The notes below the pieces were generated by a model. It saw only the letters and a list, made by a program, of their open reading frames with translations. It was not told where the DNA came from and did not search any database. A stretch of 64,000 nt of DNA from Zygnema cylindricum (taxonomy: Eukaryota; Streptophyta; Zygnematophyceae; Zygnematales; Zygnemataceae), in assembly GCA_037447655.1 (NCBI GenBank), contig JBBHKE010003506.1:1-64000 (forward strand), written 5' to 3'. Numbering within the stretch: position 1 is the first letter of the stretch; every line of letters begins with the position of its first letter. Shown in pieces: positions 13,851-23,244 of this stretch. Position numbers and translations under genes: made by a program.

Positions 13851-14817
13851 CCAACGGTTCCTAACAAAGGGAAAGACTTTAATCGACAAGTGGTGTCACT
13901 ACAAATCCCGCTTTCATGACTTAGGATTCTATCCCTATTTTCTGGCATTAGTTCCGATCTGGAAGCCGTCCTGAAAGCTGGATACCAAATAGAAACTTAC
14001 TCAGCAGTCGAGATTGACCCGGACGCCCGTGCAGTCAGTGAGTACCGCATGCAACAGCTGCACCAACTTTACCCACAGCAACTCCCGGTGTCCGCCATGT
14101 CTAACTCTCATCGCACGCTTCCCCAGAATGTGGATAATATCACGGAGTCCCATCAGGAAAAGCTCGGAAGGGTAGACCTTGTGGTCGCTGGATGGCCATG
14201 CCAGGGGTATTAGTTAGCAGGACAGGGCCGAGGACACCACGACGTCCGTAGCAGAACTTTCTTTCAAATGACCAGACTAATAACAGGGTTACAGGAACGC
14301 CAGGACACACCTGTGGGGTACGTCTTGGAAAACGTTCACCCCACAGATGAAGAGAAAACAGGTGGTCAACAGCTGGAACCAAGTGACCAAGGTTATAGGG
14401 ACTCCCATAGTTTTTGATGCACCTCAGATCAGATCGAGAGCCCACAGAGTTCGGGCATATTGGACCAACTTGGTTCCTCTTCCAATCCTCCAACAGTTGT
14501 TGAGAACACAGGTTACGGATCCCAACATCACGCTCCAATTGATTCTCGGACCGGGCCGAATGGCCACACCGGTGATCACAGCCGACAAAGCACCCTTCTT
14601 CTGTTGTAATAAGCTTGGGTATCCACGGAGGGCCCTCCCAACTCTGGTATCTTTTCCTAACAGCCACGCTTACTGGAAGGGCGCACCAGGAATGATCTTT
14701 GACAGTACAACCGCCACGTGGACAGCGCCGAATATTACAGAACGGGAACAAGCAATGGGGTTTCAACAGGAACCACAGCTGCGCCAGGGGTATCGCCTTC
14801 AAAAAGGTGCAGTTTAA
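13851..14817 (+). pseudogene. Cytosine-5 DNA methyltransferase domain in G1 (DNMT3-like)
   Basis: About 320 codons in canonical motif order. Motif I reads LSLFSGISSDLEAV (from about 13929) and motif II AVEIDPDA. Motif IV reads VVAGWPCQGY, with the catalytic Cys codon at 14199-14201. Motif VI ENV is at 14328-14336. Motif VIII (DAPQIRSRAHRVRAYWTNL) is at 14416-14472, and IX/X ITEREQAMGF ends near 14763. The AHR..YW.NL block and the TERE..GF ending resemble DNMT3/DRM more than DNMT1. The order is not circularly permuted as in plant DRM. Breaks: TGA at 13917, TAG at 14211 just after the catalytic loop, and a frameshift between 14337 and 14347. It lies between protease and RT. Such enzymes methylate cytosine in DNA; the element's own use of it is inference. 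Confidence 0.88.
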
Positions 14818-14954
14818 TCGGACAAAGCATGGATTTAAATGCAATTTCCTGGGTGCTGAAACATTCTCTTGCATTCTTAAGCATTCAGTCTCCACAATCA
14901 CAGACAACATACCTTCAAGCTCCACAGTTGTTGGCCATGCAACCAACTCTAAAG

Positions 14955-16620
14955 CTTGAGGGGGGGAGAGAGACAAGGAGGGAAAAATTCACATTCACCA
15001 AATTCCCAGGAACTTCCTCAGTGGGGGGGAGCAATGGCACAATGGACCCAAGAGTTTCCTTAGTGGGGGGGGACGGAGTCTCAGAACATAACAACCTAGA
15101 GGAAGTTGTCAGCAACAGCGTTTTAACAGCCGAACAAAGGACACACCCACTGGTAGAGCTGAACTTCGACATCTCTCTCTTGGGGAGACCACCAGAAGCA
15201 TTGGCGGCAGTGGAACCCGTGAAGATGGACAGGACTCTAGGTGAACAGCTAGACCCACAGCAGAAGGCCCGGCTCTCCAAGGTGTTAGAAGAGAACTGGC
15301 AGGTGTTCGCCTGGTCTGACACAGATGTAGGGATCTATAAGGGAACTCCTTTTCGGATTGAGCTGATCGACGAGATGGCTACTGTTTGGCAGAAACAGTA
15401 TCCTCTCAGTTTCAAGGAGAAGGAGTTCATCACTTCAAGGTGCAGACTTTGGTGGAAGCTGGGCTGGTTCAAAAGAGTACCGGACTACATGGGTTTGCCT
15501 CACCAACCGTGCTCCCACCAAAGAAGGACTCCTCCGGAAAAACTGTAGATTTCCGGATGTGTGGGGACTATCTGATGCTCAACGCGGCAACTATCTCCGA
15601 CCGTTATCGTATGCCCACCCCGTAAGAGATTTTCGACTCTCTTGCTGGGGCCACGATTTACTCTACTTTGGATATGAAAAATGGATTCCACCAGATTGCA
15701 ATGGAGCCGAAACACCGAGAGGCGGCTGCTTTTTGGGCCGGATCCAGGCTATATGAATGGCTGTACATGCCATTTGGCCTCAAGAATGCACCAGCCAAAT
15801 TCCAACGGGCCATGGACGAGGCTCTCCGGGGAATTGACTTCGCACGGTGTTATATCGACAATGTTATCATTTTCTCCAAGACATTTGAAGAACACTTGGA
15901 GCACATACACATCGTTCTCCGGGCACTCCAAGCCGCGGGCTTGAAGTGTCACCCGGGGAAGGGCATCTTTAGGGTGCAGAAAATTATTTATCTGGGTCAT
16001 GAGGTGACTCACAGAACAATGGGTCTCCACATGGTTAAGGTGGCAGCCCTAGATGCTCTTCCACCCCCGCAGGACATTTCTGCTCTTCGTACTTTCCTGG
16101 GCCTTGCCAACTATTACCGGCGGTTTATTCCTGAATTCAGTAGCCACGCTCAGCCATTGAACCAATTGTTGCGAAAGGACCAGGAGTGGCAGTGGAAGGA
16201 AGAACAGCAGATAGCGTTCCAATTCCTGAAGGATTCCCTCAAACAACATCCTGTGCTCCGGATGCCCAATCACCAGCGGCCTTTTCTCCTTTATACAGAT
16301 TGGAGCAAGTTCGGATTGGGAGCAGTTTTGGCTCAATTGGACGACGCAGGGGTTGAGTATGTAGTTGCCTACGCAAGCCGGAGTAATAACAAAGCCGAGG
16401 GGAATTACAGCAGTTACCATGGGGAATTACTCGCCGCGGTTTGGGCCATCCAGCACTTCCGGCCTTACCTCTATGGAGTACACTTCACCCTTATTACAGA
16501 TCACCAGCCCCTCAAATGGATCATGGAGAACAGTAAGTTGACTGGAAAGCTGGCCAGATGGGTTCTCATCTTGCAGGAATATGATTTCAGCATCATCAAT
16601 AGAGCCGGGGAGATTCATGG
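14955..16620 (+). pseudogene. G1 reverse transcriptase and RNase H, broken
   Basis: A linker reads LEENWQVFAWSDTDVGIYKG, typical of the gypsy segment before RT. After a frameshift near 15420 comes ASPTVLPPKKDSSGKTVDFR, then a stop (TAA at about 15625), then LDMKNGFHQI with the first catalytic Asp, MPFGLKNAPA, and YIDN at 15851-15862 in place of YIDD (GAT to AAT). RNase H follows with YTDWSKFGLGAVLA, HGELLAAVWAI and TDHQPL. It stops at IHG, where the solo LTR at 16621 splits it; the continuation GNVDGLSRNP lies at 17720. The mutated YxDD would abolish polymerase activity. Confidence 0.9.
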
Positions 16621-17717
16621 TGTTGAAATTTATGTATTTTCTAGGTCTGTATTGGAAAAATAAATAGAGTGTTGAAAATAGGTGACTAATAGTTCACTTC
16701 TATATTTTAGTTAGAATGTAAAGAGAGAGAAAGAGAGGAACAAAGGCACGCCATGGTTGCCGCATCATTTAGAAGGAGGCAGAATGAATTAGAAAGTATT
16801 TTACTAGTTTTAGCAAAATACTGCAGCCGGCCGGATTTGAACCGGGGTCTGTAGGCTACTGAATAGACCAACGCCTTATCCATTAAGTTACTATCGAAAC
16901 GATTCACGTGAGAGGTTTCACGCGTATCTACCTATTGATTCAAAGGACTAATTCGCAGCAGACTAACGAAAACGCGCATTAATCAATTGATGCATGGAAG
17001 CGAATCGAAGCCGTATAAATACAATTGATCGGACGGTCACCATTAGAGCCGCCACCCGCAATAAGCTTTCGGCGGCCTTTAGGGATAGCGTCACGCGGTG
17101 CCACGTGGCGCCACATTATTTGACACCGGAGAAGATGGGAGGAGGAACCATGGCTCCCGATTTGGCACATGTCACCTTGTAGACCATGTCGTACAATGGC
17201 CGTACAATAAGTACATCGCCCATCGTACCTTCTTGTACTATATAGTGTTCCTATTGGACTAGGGTTTAGTAGTAGGTAGTCATGAGTAGGCAGACTAAGA
17301 CTTAGAGATATTTCGGTACCTCTCTCTAAGAGAGCTTGTAACTATAAAGGTCATCTTTGACCAGCCATAACTTAATGCTCGGGTGAGCAAATTCAGTGAT
17401 TCTTTTTGCTGCGGACTCAAGGGAGTCCAAGCTACACAGGGGTGTAGTCGGTCAGAGTCTTTGCGTGCCAGGGTGGCACTTATTCAGTGGGAAAGTCAAA
17501 GTGGGGAATATTGTCCAAAACACATATTCAAGCTTTGCATTCTGTGGTGGAACTGAGCACACATAAGGTCTTCTCTTCACAGAGGTGAAGGTGTATTGGG
17601 GTTCTTATTGTCAAGGGATCATTTATTTGGATTTACATCAACTTGGAGTCGGCACTCTCTAGATTAGCTTCTTTTGGATCTGCGAATTCTGTGGGCAATG
17701 GAGCCCATAGAATTTCA
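16621..17717 (+). mobile_element. Solo LTR, Copia family B-related, inside G1 RNase H
   Basis: A 1,097-bp sequence, TGTTGAAATT to GAATTTCA, collinear with the element B LTRs. The 5-bp duplication CATGG flanks it (16616-16620 and 17718-17722). Excising it joins IHG to NVDGLSRNP, restoring a standard gypsy RNase H end. It holds both leader hairpins (17413-17428 and 17432-17447), an antisense tRNA-like stretch (16822-16897), and an ATG at its 3' end encoding MEPIEF. Confidence 0.93.
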
Positions 17718-18714
17718 CATGGGAATGTCGACGGACTCAGCAGGAATCCGGACCCTTCCACCAGAGACTCTACTGGGGCGCGGCACGACGAGGACCGTGA
17801 GCTCAGCCTGGGACTTATCCGGGCTTCCTTTGCTTTTATTTGGCTGCCTCGGGCCAAAGGAGAACTGTCAACTTTTGCTACAGATGTAGAGGGGCAGGCC
17901 CCCATTGGAGCCGGCCGCAAGGATATATGGAATGACATAGATTCCCTCCAATCTATCCAGAAGGGCTCTCCTCTAACCCACCTTACCGGAAGTCAATTGT
18001 CCCGTGTTCAGAACTGAATGGCGGCTTATGAATGGGACCGAGGCATCCTTCTCCGGAAATGGGCCGATGAGACGAGGAAAGTGGTTCCTCCTCCAGCAGA
18101 TCGGGAAACACTCATTGTTCGGCTTCACCAGCAATGCGAGCACTTCGGACAGAAACAAACCACCTCGCTAGTCACACGGTCGTATTGGTGGCATGGGTTG
18201 CGGGCCCAAGTCAATCGTGTGGTGCAGACGTGCCCTTCCTGTGACCGGGTAAAAGCAACTTTTGACAAAAAGGGTGGGACTGTGCTTCACTCCCTCCCCA
18301 TCCGGGGGATGTTTTACAGATGGTCACTGGATCTGCTAGGACCACTTCCCACTAGCCGGAGGGGGAACCTTTTTGTTCTGGTCATGATTGAACACTTCTC
18401 TAAATGGATTGAATTGGTGGTTCTTCCCCGAAAGGAGTCGAAAGCTATCGCGGACGCATTCTTACAGAGAGTGTTGTCTCAATTTGGAGCACCGGCCGAA
18501 GTTCTGACGGATCAGGGGTCAGAGATGCCGGAGAATTTTCTAACCTTCTAGAGAAGTGCCTCATTGACCACAGGTTGACCAGCCGAGACCACCCCCAAGA
18601 GGACGGATTGGCCGAGAGGTGCGTACAGATAGTGAAGAGGTCACTACGGAAATATGCGGTGGAAGATTATTTGGGGGAATGGGACACACCGGTGCCTTGG
18701 ATTGCCATGGGGTA
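17718..18714 (+). pseudogene. G1 RNase H end and integrase N-terminus/core, broken
   Basis: GNVDGLSRNPDP closes RNase H. After a linker and a stop near 18015, the integrase reads HQQCEHFG with CPSCDRVKA (an HHCC-type zinc finger), then LDLLGPLP and LTDQGSE (first two catalytic Asp). A stop at 18549 and a frameshift follow, then HPQEDGLAERCVQ supplies the third catalytic residue (Glu) near 18615. The frame runs to MGYR, where element A inserted at 18720. Order and motifs are standard Ty3/gypsy. Confidence 0.88.
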
Positions 18715-19089
18715 CAGGTTGTTGAAATTATTATTTTTATATGGTATTTTCTAGGTGTGAACTTAGTACAAATAGAAAAGGTGGACAGCCTGCCTCCGCC
18801 TCCTCTCTCTTCACCCATACTTGTCGTAGTCACTGAGGAATAGAGAGGGTGGCTGAGCCATGGCTGTCCTAGCTTAAGCATGCAGGGCTAAAGAGTGACT
18901 TATGTCACTCTCAACAAAAGGTTGAGTCCGGCAGGACTCGAACCTCCGACCGGTAGAGCGCGGCTTAGCCATTAGCTCTAACCAGTCTGTCGTAGAAGTC
19001 CGTTAGCATACATTAGGTTTGATATTTACTTAAACAATGTTACGTCTATGAATTCGATTAACGGAATTACGAACGAAAGAACACGGAAC

Positions 19090-19317
19090 TGTTGGATTGG
19101 CACGTGAAGCCGGTCCAATACGGGGTAGAATATGGAAATATCCATACTCGAGCCGCCTGAATAGATGGGTACGGACCCGCCAGTCTCAACATCGAGCTGG
19201 TGGCACAGTGGTAGTGCGTTCGCAGCTGAAGTGAAAGGTCCCAGGTTCGAACCCTTGCCGGCTCAATTTTCCCAAGTGTGGGACATGCCGAATCCCGGAT
19301 TTCTAGGAAATCTAACA
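19090..19317 (+). mobile_element. 228-bp TG...CA insertion with tRNA-like unit, TRIM-like
   Basis: Termini TGTTGGATT and AATCTAACA form a near-perfect inverted pair. The 5-bp duplication GGAAC lies at 19085-19089 and 19318-19322. The 3' LTR of the same element has the empty site (ACATGGAACCAAG near 25391), which proves an insertion. The size and ends fit a solo LTR of a miniature LTR retrotransposon. A SINE is less likely because there is no A-rich or simple-repeat tail and the ends are TG/CA. It contains a tRNA-like cloverleaf with Pol III signals. Confidence 0.82.
19194..19264 (+). tRNA. tRNA-like cloverleaf with A box, B box and T4 terminator
   Basis: Reading 71 nt gives a 7-bp acceptor stem (GAGCTGG with CCGGCTC, one G-U), a D-stem GCAC/GTGC with loop AGTGGTA, an anticodon stem TTCGC/GTGAA, a loop AGCTGAA, and a T-arm CCAGG/CCTTG with loop TTCGAAC (one mismatch). 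TGGCACAGTGG is an A box and GGTTCGAACCC a B box. TTTT follows at 19267-19270. In the anticodon loop position 33 is G instead of U. CTG would be the anticodon (Gln) but the missing U33 argues for a tRNA-derived promoter, not a decoding tRNA. Confidence 0.6.
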
Positions 19318-19731
19318 GGAACCAAGTATTATATAGTGCGAACATTATCTCGCACGCAAACAAATGAATCGGACATTTGTTTTCGACGGCGGACATTTAA
19401 TTTCGAATCTGATCCGACGGCGTACATCAATGCCGAGATCACGGAATGGTAACTTTTGGCATTTATGGACGTGGCGTGACGTGGCGCCACGCAGAGGGAT
19501 GACATTTGGTCGCAGGAATTCCGGCGAACATCAGGACAAGTGAAAAGTGGACACGCATCCACTTAATGGCGTTGCCGTACATGGGTCGTACAGAAAGTAC
19601 ATCGACCATAGTACTTTTCTGTACTCTACAGTGATTCGATTGGTTCGTACTTCAGTAGATAGGGTTTGTGAGAGGGATTTAGGACTTAGAGAATTTTGGT
19701 AGATAGGAACCTCTCTCTCTTTGAGAGTTTG

Positions 19732-19968
19732 TATAAACTTGGCATCTTTGCCGACTCATAACTTATCGGCTGGTTGGCCGTTTTCAGTGATTCTTTTTGC
19801 TACGGACTCAGGGGAGTCCAAGCTACACAGAGGTGCTGTCAAATTGTCTATTTGCCTTCTTGGGCAGTAGTGGTTGTGGCTTAAAGTGGGTTAGTTAAAT
19901 ACTATCTAGAGGCTTCCTGTATTCTGTGGTCCAATGGAGGACACAGAATTGCAGGTTATGGGCCCACC
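19732..19968 (+). promoter_or_regulatory. Element A TATA box, leader and primer-binding site
   Basis: The TATA box is at 19732-19738. The primer site GGTTATGGGCCCACC starts at 19954, directly after the LTR. It is complementary over 15 nt to the anticodon arm of plant initiator tRNA-Met as I recall it, not to the tRNA 3' end. Drosophila copia uses the same half-tRNA strategy. The site also lies inside the gag reading frame. Confidence 0.82.
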
Positions 19969-20635
19969 CTCTAGGGTGCCCACCTTCAATGGATCAAGGT
20001 TCATCTATTGGGAAGCCATGATGATGGGAGCTTTGTGTGAAAAACGATACTGGGGTATCGTTAGTGGACAAGTGAAACGTCCACCTTCGGGAACTCCACC
20101 AGGATTTGGGGGAGTAAGGTTTTCTGCAACAACGGCTGCCTCAGCGGAAGAGGCAGATGATGGGGACAGCAATGTGTCCGAAAAAGAAAAAGGGAAGGAG
20201 ACACCTCTCACTCCTATTGCCACAATATCGGGAGCGGCGACCGTGAAGACCGTGGAGAACGATACTCAAATGTGGGAGGATGTAAACATGGCTGCCAAGA
20301 ACTTCATTCTGAGGCACCTCACTCAAGGTTTGGCCACTCCTCATCATCACATATACAAGGCCAAGGAGTTGTGGATGAATTTGGTTGAGATTTATAGAGC
20401 TGGAACTATTTAGGAGCTCCAGTTGGCTGAGCAAAAGCTAATGAGTTACACTTACAAAGGAGGAAAGATGTTAGATAACTGTAATGATCTTTCTTGTTTG
20501 TATATGGAAATGGAAAGTGTCGGGTGGACAGGTACAATGAAAATGAAAGTTAACACCCTTATCATGAAATTACCAGATGAGTTCGAAAACATAGTGTACC
20601 GAGTACAGGGAATGCCTGATAGTTCATGGAAATGG
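19934..20635 (+). pseudogene. Element A gag, N-terminal part
   Basis: The frame opens at an ATG inside the LTR (MEDTELQ), runs through the primer site (VMGPP) and continues FNGSRFIYWEAMM, a Copia gag N-terminus. A TAG at 20411-20413 (probably from CAG) breaks it; the frame resumes to KLPDEFENIVYRVQ, a typical UBN2-like gag core. It is interrupted at 20636 by a 738-bp insertion with duplication AATGG and continues at 21379. The homologous gag of C2 and of B supports the reading. Confidence 0.85.
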
Positions 20636-21373
20636 TGTTGTTCTGAGACAAGTGTTGGTACTGAAGATGAAGAAGATGCAGCTGTAGTCATCGTAGAACA
20701 AATCAAGAGAGGAAGCTTCCACAAATACCGATGGCTGAACAGCAACTTTGACAGACTATAACTTTCAGAAAAACGCTCCAAACGTCCTGAAACTTTGCCA
20801 CAATGTAGATAACATACAAAGGAACACACACAAAATATTTCAATCAATTCCGCTCACAAATCTGTGAGATATGTAGAAATGAAATTACATAAAACTGAGT
20901 GTACAGTTTTCATATCATTTGTTCCTAAAAATCAAATTCACTAAGTCCTACTTTTATACACCGAAACTACACTAAGCTGTACGGAGGCATTCCAGCCGTA
21001 CATCTAACATTCTATCACAAATATTTACACCGAAGTTCAGACAACGTAAAGTGATAATGATCTAGTCACGCCTCGTCACTATTTGTTGGCGGCGGCTGTC
21101 AGCGGTCCGATTAGAGGATTTGGCACCGTAGAATTGACTTCACGAAGTCCACTGGTCCTGCCGAATTTCCGTACGTCCACGGAGGACATACTCACGCATT
21201 CTCCCAAGTGACGACACGTGTCCCAAGTGTGAATGAACCGTGAACTCCCAACTTCACTGTCACACTAATTTCGGTAAGTACTGAACCGAACTCAACCAAA
21301 AATAGCTTAAGTCCTGAACAGCTCTCTTTCACAGCTGAGGCATAAAGAGGACTAAATCTTTCTAAAAACAACA
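20636..21373 (-). mobile_element. 738-bp solo LTR of a different family, antisense, inside gag
   Basis: Termini TGTTGTT and AACAACA; duplication AATGG at 20631-20635 and 21374-21378. C2 carries the uninterrupted site (GAAATGGAACAC on its coding strand, about 38268-38300), proving an insertion. On the minus strand a TATAAAAG box lies near 20952-20962, and an ATG about 55 nt before the LTR end opens a serine-rich frame (MTTAASSSSS) that runs out of the LTR. This suggests the minus orientation and again a gag start inside the LTR. No related copy is present in the window. Confidence 0.82.
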
Positions 21374-21393
21374 AATGGAACACAGTAGTCAGG

Positions 21394-23244
21394 ATGATAC
21401 TTGTGCAGGAAAACACAATGGAGATTAGGAGAGGAGGAAAGAGCATTCAAGCTCTAGCAATAGGAGGGGACCGATGGGGGAAGGACCCAAAGAAACCTGA
21501 TAGAGGGGAAAAATATCATTCTGGGGGACATAGGCCCCCAAAGGGTCTTTGTCATTATTGCAAAAAGCCGGGACACTTTATTGCAGATTGTGTCAAGCTA
21601 TCAGAGCTGAGGCTCCAAGAGAACCGTGGAGGGGGTTCTTTCGGAGGGAAGAAAAAGGCACTTGTGGTTACAAAAGTGTCAGGAGAAACCGAGGATGAGT
21701 CCTCTGAGGAGGATGGGGAGCTTCTTCTTGACGAGAGTTTGGAGGAGAAGGAGATTCCTAGGAGGCAGAAGTGTGCCCTTGGAGCCATCCGGGAAGCTCT
21801 ACAAGAAGGATGGATCATCGATTCAGGTGCATCCATGCATATGTGTCGTGATAAAGAACTCTTCACTAAGTTAAGAAAGATTCCTACTGTAGAGATAGAG
21901 TATGGGGATGTGAGAGTGGTTACTACAGATCTAATGGGATCAGTAGATTTGAAAGTCTTAGTGGAGGGTAAGACTTCTATACTTACATTCTCAGATGTAC
22001 TTTACATTCTTCAGCTGAGTAAAAATCTTGTCTCTACGTCTGTGTTAGATGACAAAGAGTTTGATACTTTCACTAGAAAGGGAGTCTTTACAACTAAGTA
22101 TGGGGATGAAGTTTACTTCATAGCAGATAAGGGTAGCCAAGGAATGTTTAGGCTTAACTTGAGTAATGAAAAGAAGAATGCTTACTATGTTGGTGTTCCT
22201 AAGGTGATGATTTGGCACAAGCGGTTGGGGCATGTGCATTTTGATAGGATAAGGGAAATGAAAAATCTTGGGGTAGTAGATGGCATTCAATTTGGGGATA
22301 ATAAGATGATGGATGATTGTAGTGGTTGTGCTCAAGGTAAGGCTCACAGACTTCCCTTTCCCAAAGCCGCCACATATAGAGGTGAGAAAGTGTTAGATTT
22401 GGTTCACACAGATATTTGGGGACCTGCAAAAGTACCTTCGGTTGGAGGAAAGAGGTTTATGATGAAAATAACTGATGATTGGTCTAGATACTCTACAGTC
22501 TACTTTTTGAAAAATAAGTCTGAAGCATCAACTTACTTCAAAGAATATAAAGCCTGGAGTGAGAAGTTGCATGAAACCCCTATTAAGAGGATAAGGAGTG
22601 ATAATGGGGGGGAATATACCTCTAACCAATTTGAGGAATATCTGAAAGATGAGGGAGTGCAACACCAGAAAACTGTACCATATAACCCAGAACAAAATGG
22701 GGTAGCTGAGAGGTTGAATAGAACACTAGGTTATAGTGCATACAGTATGTTGGCAGACAAGAAAATAGGAAAGAGATTTTGGGCAGAGGCAATGAACTGT
22801 GCCAACTATATTAAGAATACAGTCCTTAACTCAGCTGTAAAGGGAGTGACACCTTATGAGAGATGGGTTGGAAGGAAACCAAATATCTCACACCTTAAAG
22901 TATTTGGTAGCCAAGTTTACAGTCTTGACACGGATAGAAAAAACTGGAAACTAGATGCTAAGGGAAAACCTGGATACTTTGTGCGATATGATGAGGATGT
23001 TAAGGGATATAGAGTCTATGACTTTGCAAAGAAAGATATCATTCTGGTCAAACACCTAGTTGTCATGGTTGACCCTTTCAAATATACAAAGAAGATAGAA
23101 ATCAGATTTGAGTCCGAGAGTGAGGAGAACTCGGTCGTTACCGAAAAGGACATGAACAAAACCGTGATTGCAGATTTAGGGGAGATCCGAAATACAGCAG
23201 ACTTACCGGAAATCTCACATACTCCTAGGGAGATGAGGAGATAG
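21394..23244 (+). CDS. Element A gag end, protease and integrase (open segment)
   Basis: An uninterrupted 616-codon segment of gag-pol. Zinc knuckle CHYCKKPGHFIADC at residues 53-66. Protease active site DSGAS at 143-147. Integrase zinc finger HKRLGH with CSGCAQGK (H275, H280, C309, C312). Catalytic triad D340 (HTDIWGP), D403 (SDNGGEY), E439 (NGVAERLNR), with the classical 35-residue spacing between the last two. The C-terminal part includes KVFGSQVY and GYRVYDFAKKD. The first ATG is internal to gag, so the true start is upstream. It ends at a stop before RT; the C2 copy continues, so the stop is a lesion. Confidence 0.9.
   Translation: MILVQENTMEIRRGGKSIQALAIGGDRWGKDPKKPDRGEKYHSGGHRPPKGLCHYCKKPGHFIADCVKLSELRLQENRGGGSFGGKKKALVVTKVSGETEDESSEEDGELLLDESLEEKEIPRRQKCALGAIREALQEGWIIDSGASMHMCRDKELFTKLRKIPTVEIEYGDVRVVTTDLMGSVDLKVLVEGKTSILTFSDVLYILQLSKNLVSTSVLDDKEFDTFTRKGVFTTKYGDEVYFIADKGSQGMFRLNLSNEKKNAYYVGVPKVMIWHKRLGHVHFDRIREMKNLGVVDGIQFGDNKMMDDCSGCAQGKAHRLPFPKAATYRGEKVLDLVHTDIWGPAKVPSVGGKRFMMKITDDWSRYSTVYFLKNKSEASTYFKEYKAWSEKLHETPIKRIRSDNGGEYTSNQFEEYLKDEGVQHQKTVPYNPEQNGVAERLNRTLGYSAYSMLADKKIGKRFWAEAMNCANYIKNTVLNSAVKGVTPYERWVGRKPNISHLKVFGSQVYSLDTDRKNWKLDAKGKPGYFVRYDEDVKGYRVYDFAKKDIILVKHLVVMVDPFKYTKKIEIRFESESEENSVVTEKDMNKTVIADLGEIRNTADLPEISHTPREMRR

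Larger units (their letters stand above)
18720..19953 (+). repeat. Element A 5' LTR
   Basis: TG...CA termini (TGTTGAAATT to GAATTGCA). It contains the 228-bp insertion (19090-19317). Further along are a U3 dyad (arms 19588-19600 and 19611-19624), a TATA box TATAAAC at 19732, the leader hairpins (19804-19819 intact; 19823-19838 degraded), and the gag ATG at 19934. An antisense tRNA-like stretch lies at 18921-18990. Confidence 0.95.

Noticed and set aside
14140-14976. Minus-strand 278-codon open frame opposite the methyltransferase
   Set aside because: The plus strand has a complete ordered set of methyltransferase motifs; the opposite frame has no recognisable domain and is a shadow.
18921-18990. 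Real tRNA genes in the LTRs
   Set aside because: B box and D-arm-like blocks are clear, but no complete anticodon arm or matching acceptor stem could be drawn.
19194-19264. Ordinary functional tRNA-Gln gene
   Set aside because: The cloverleaf is good, but U33 is missing, the T-stem has a mismatch, and it lies within a mobile insertion with target duplication. A tRNA-derived module is preferred.
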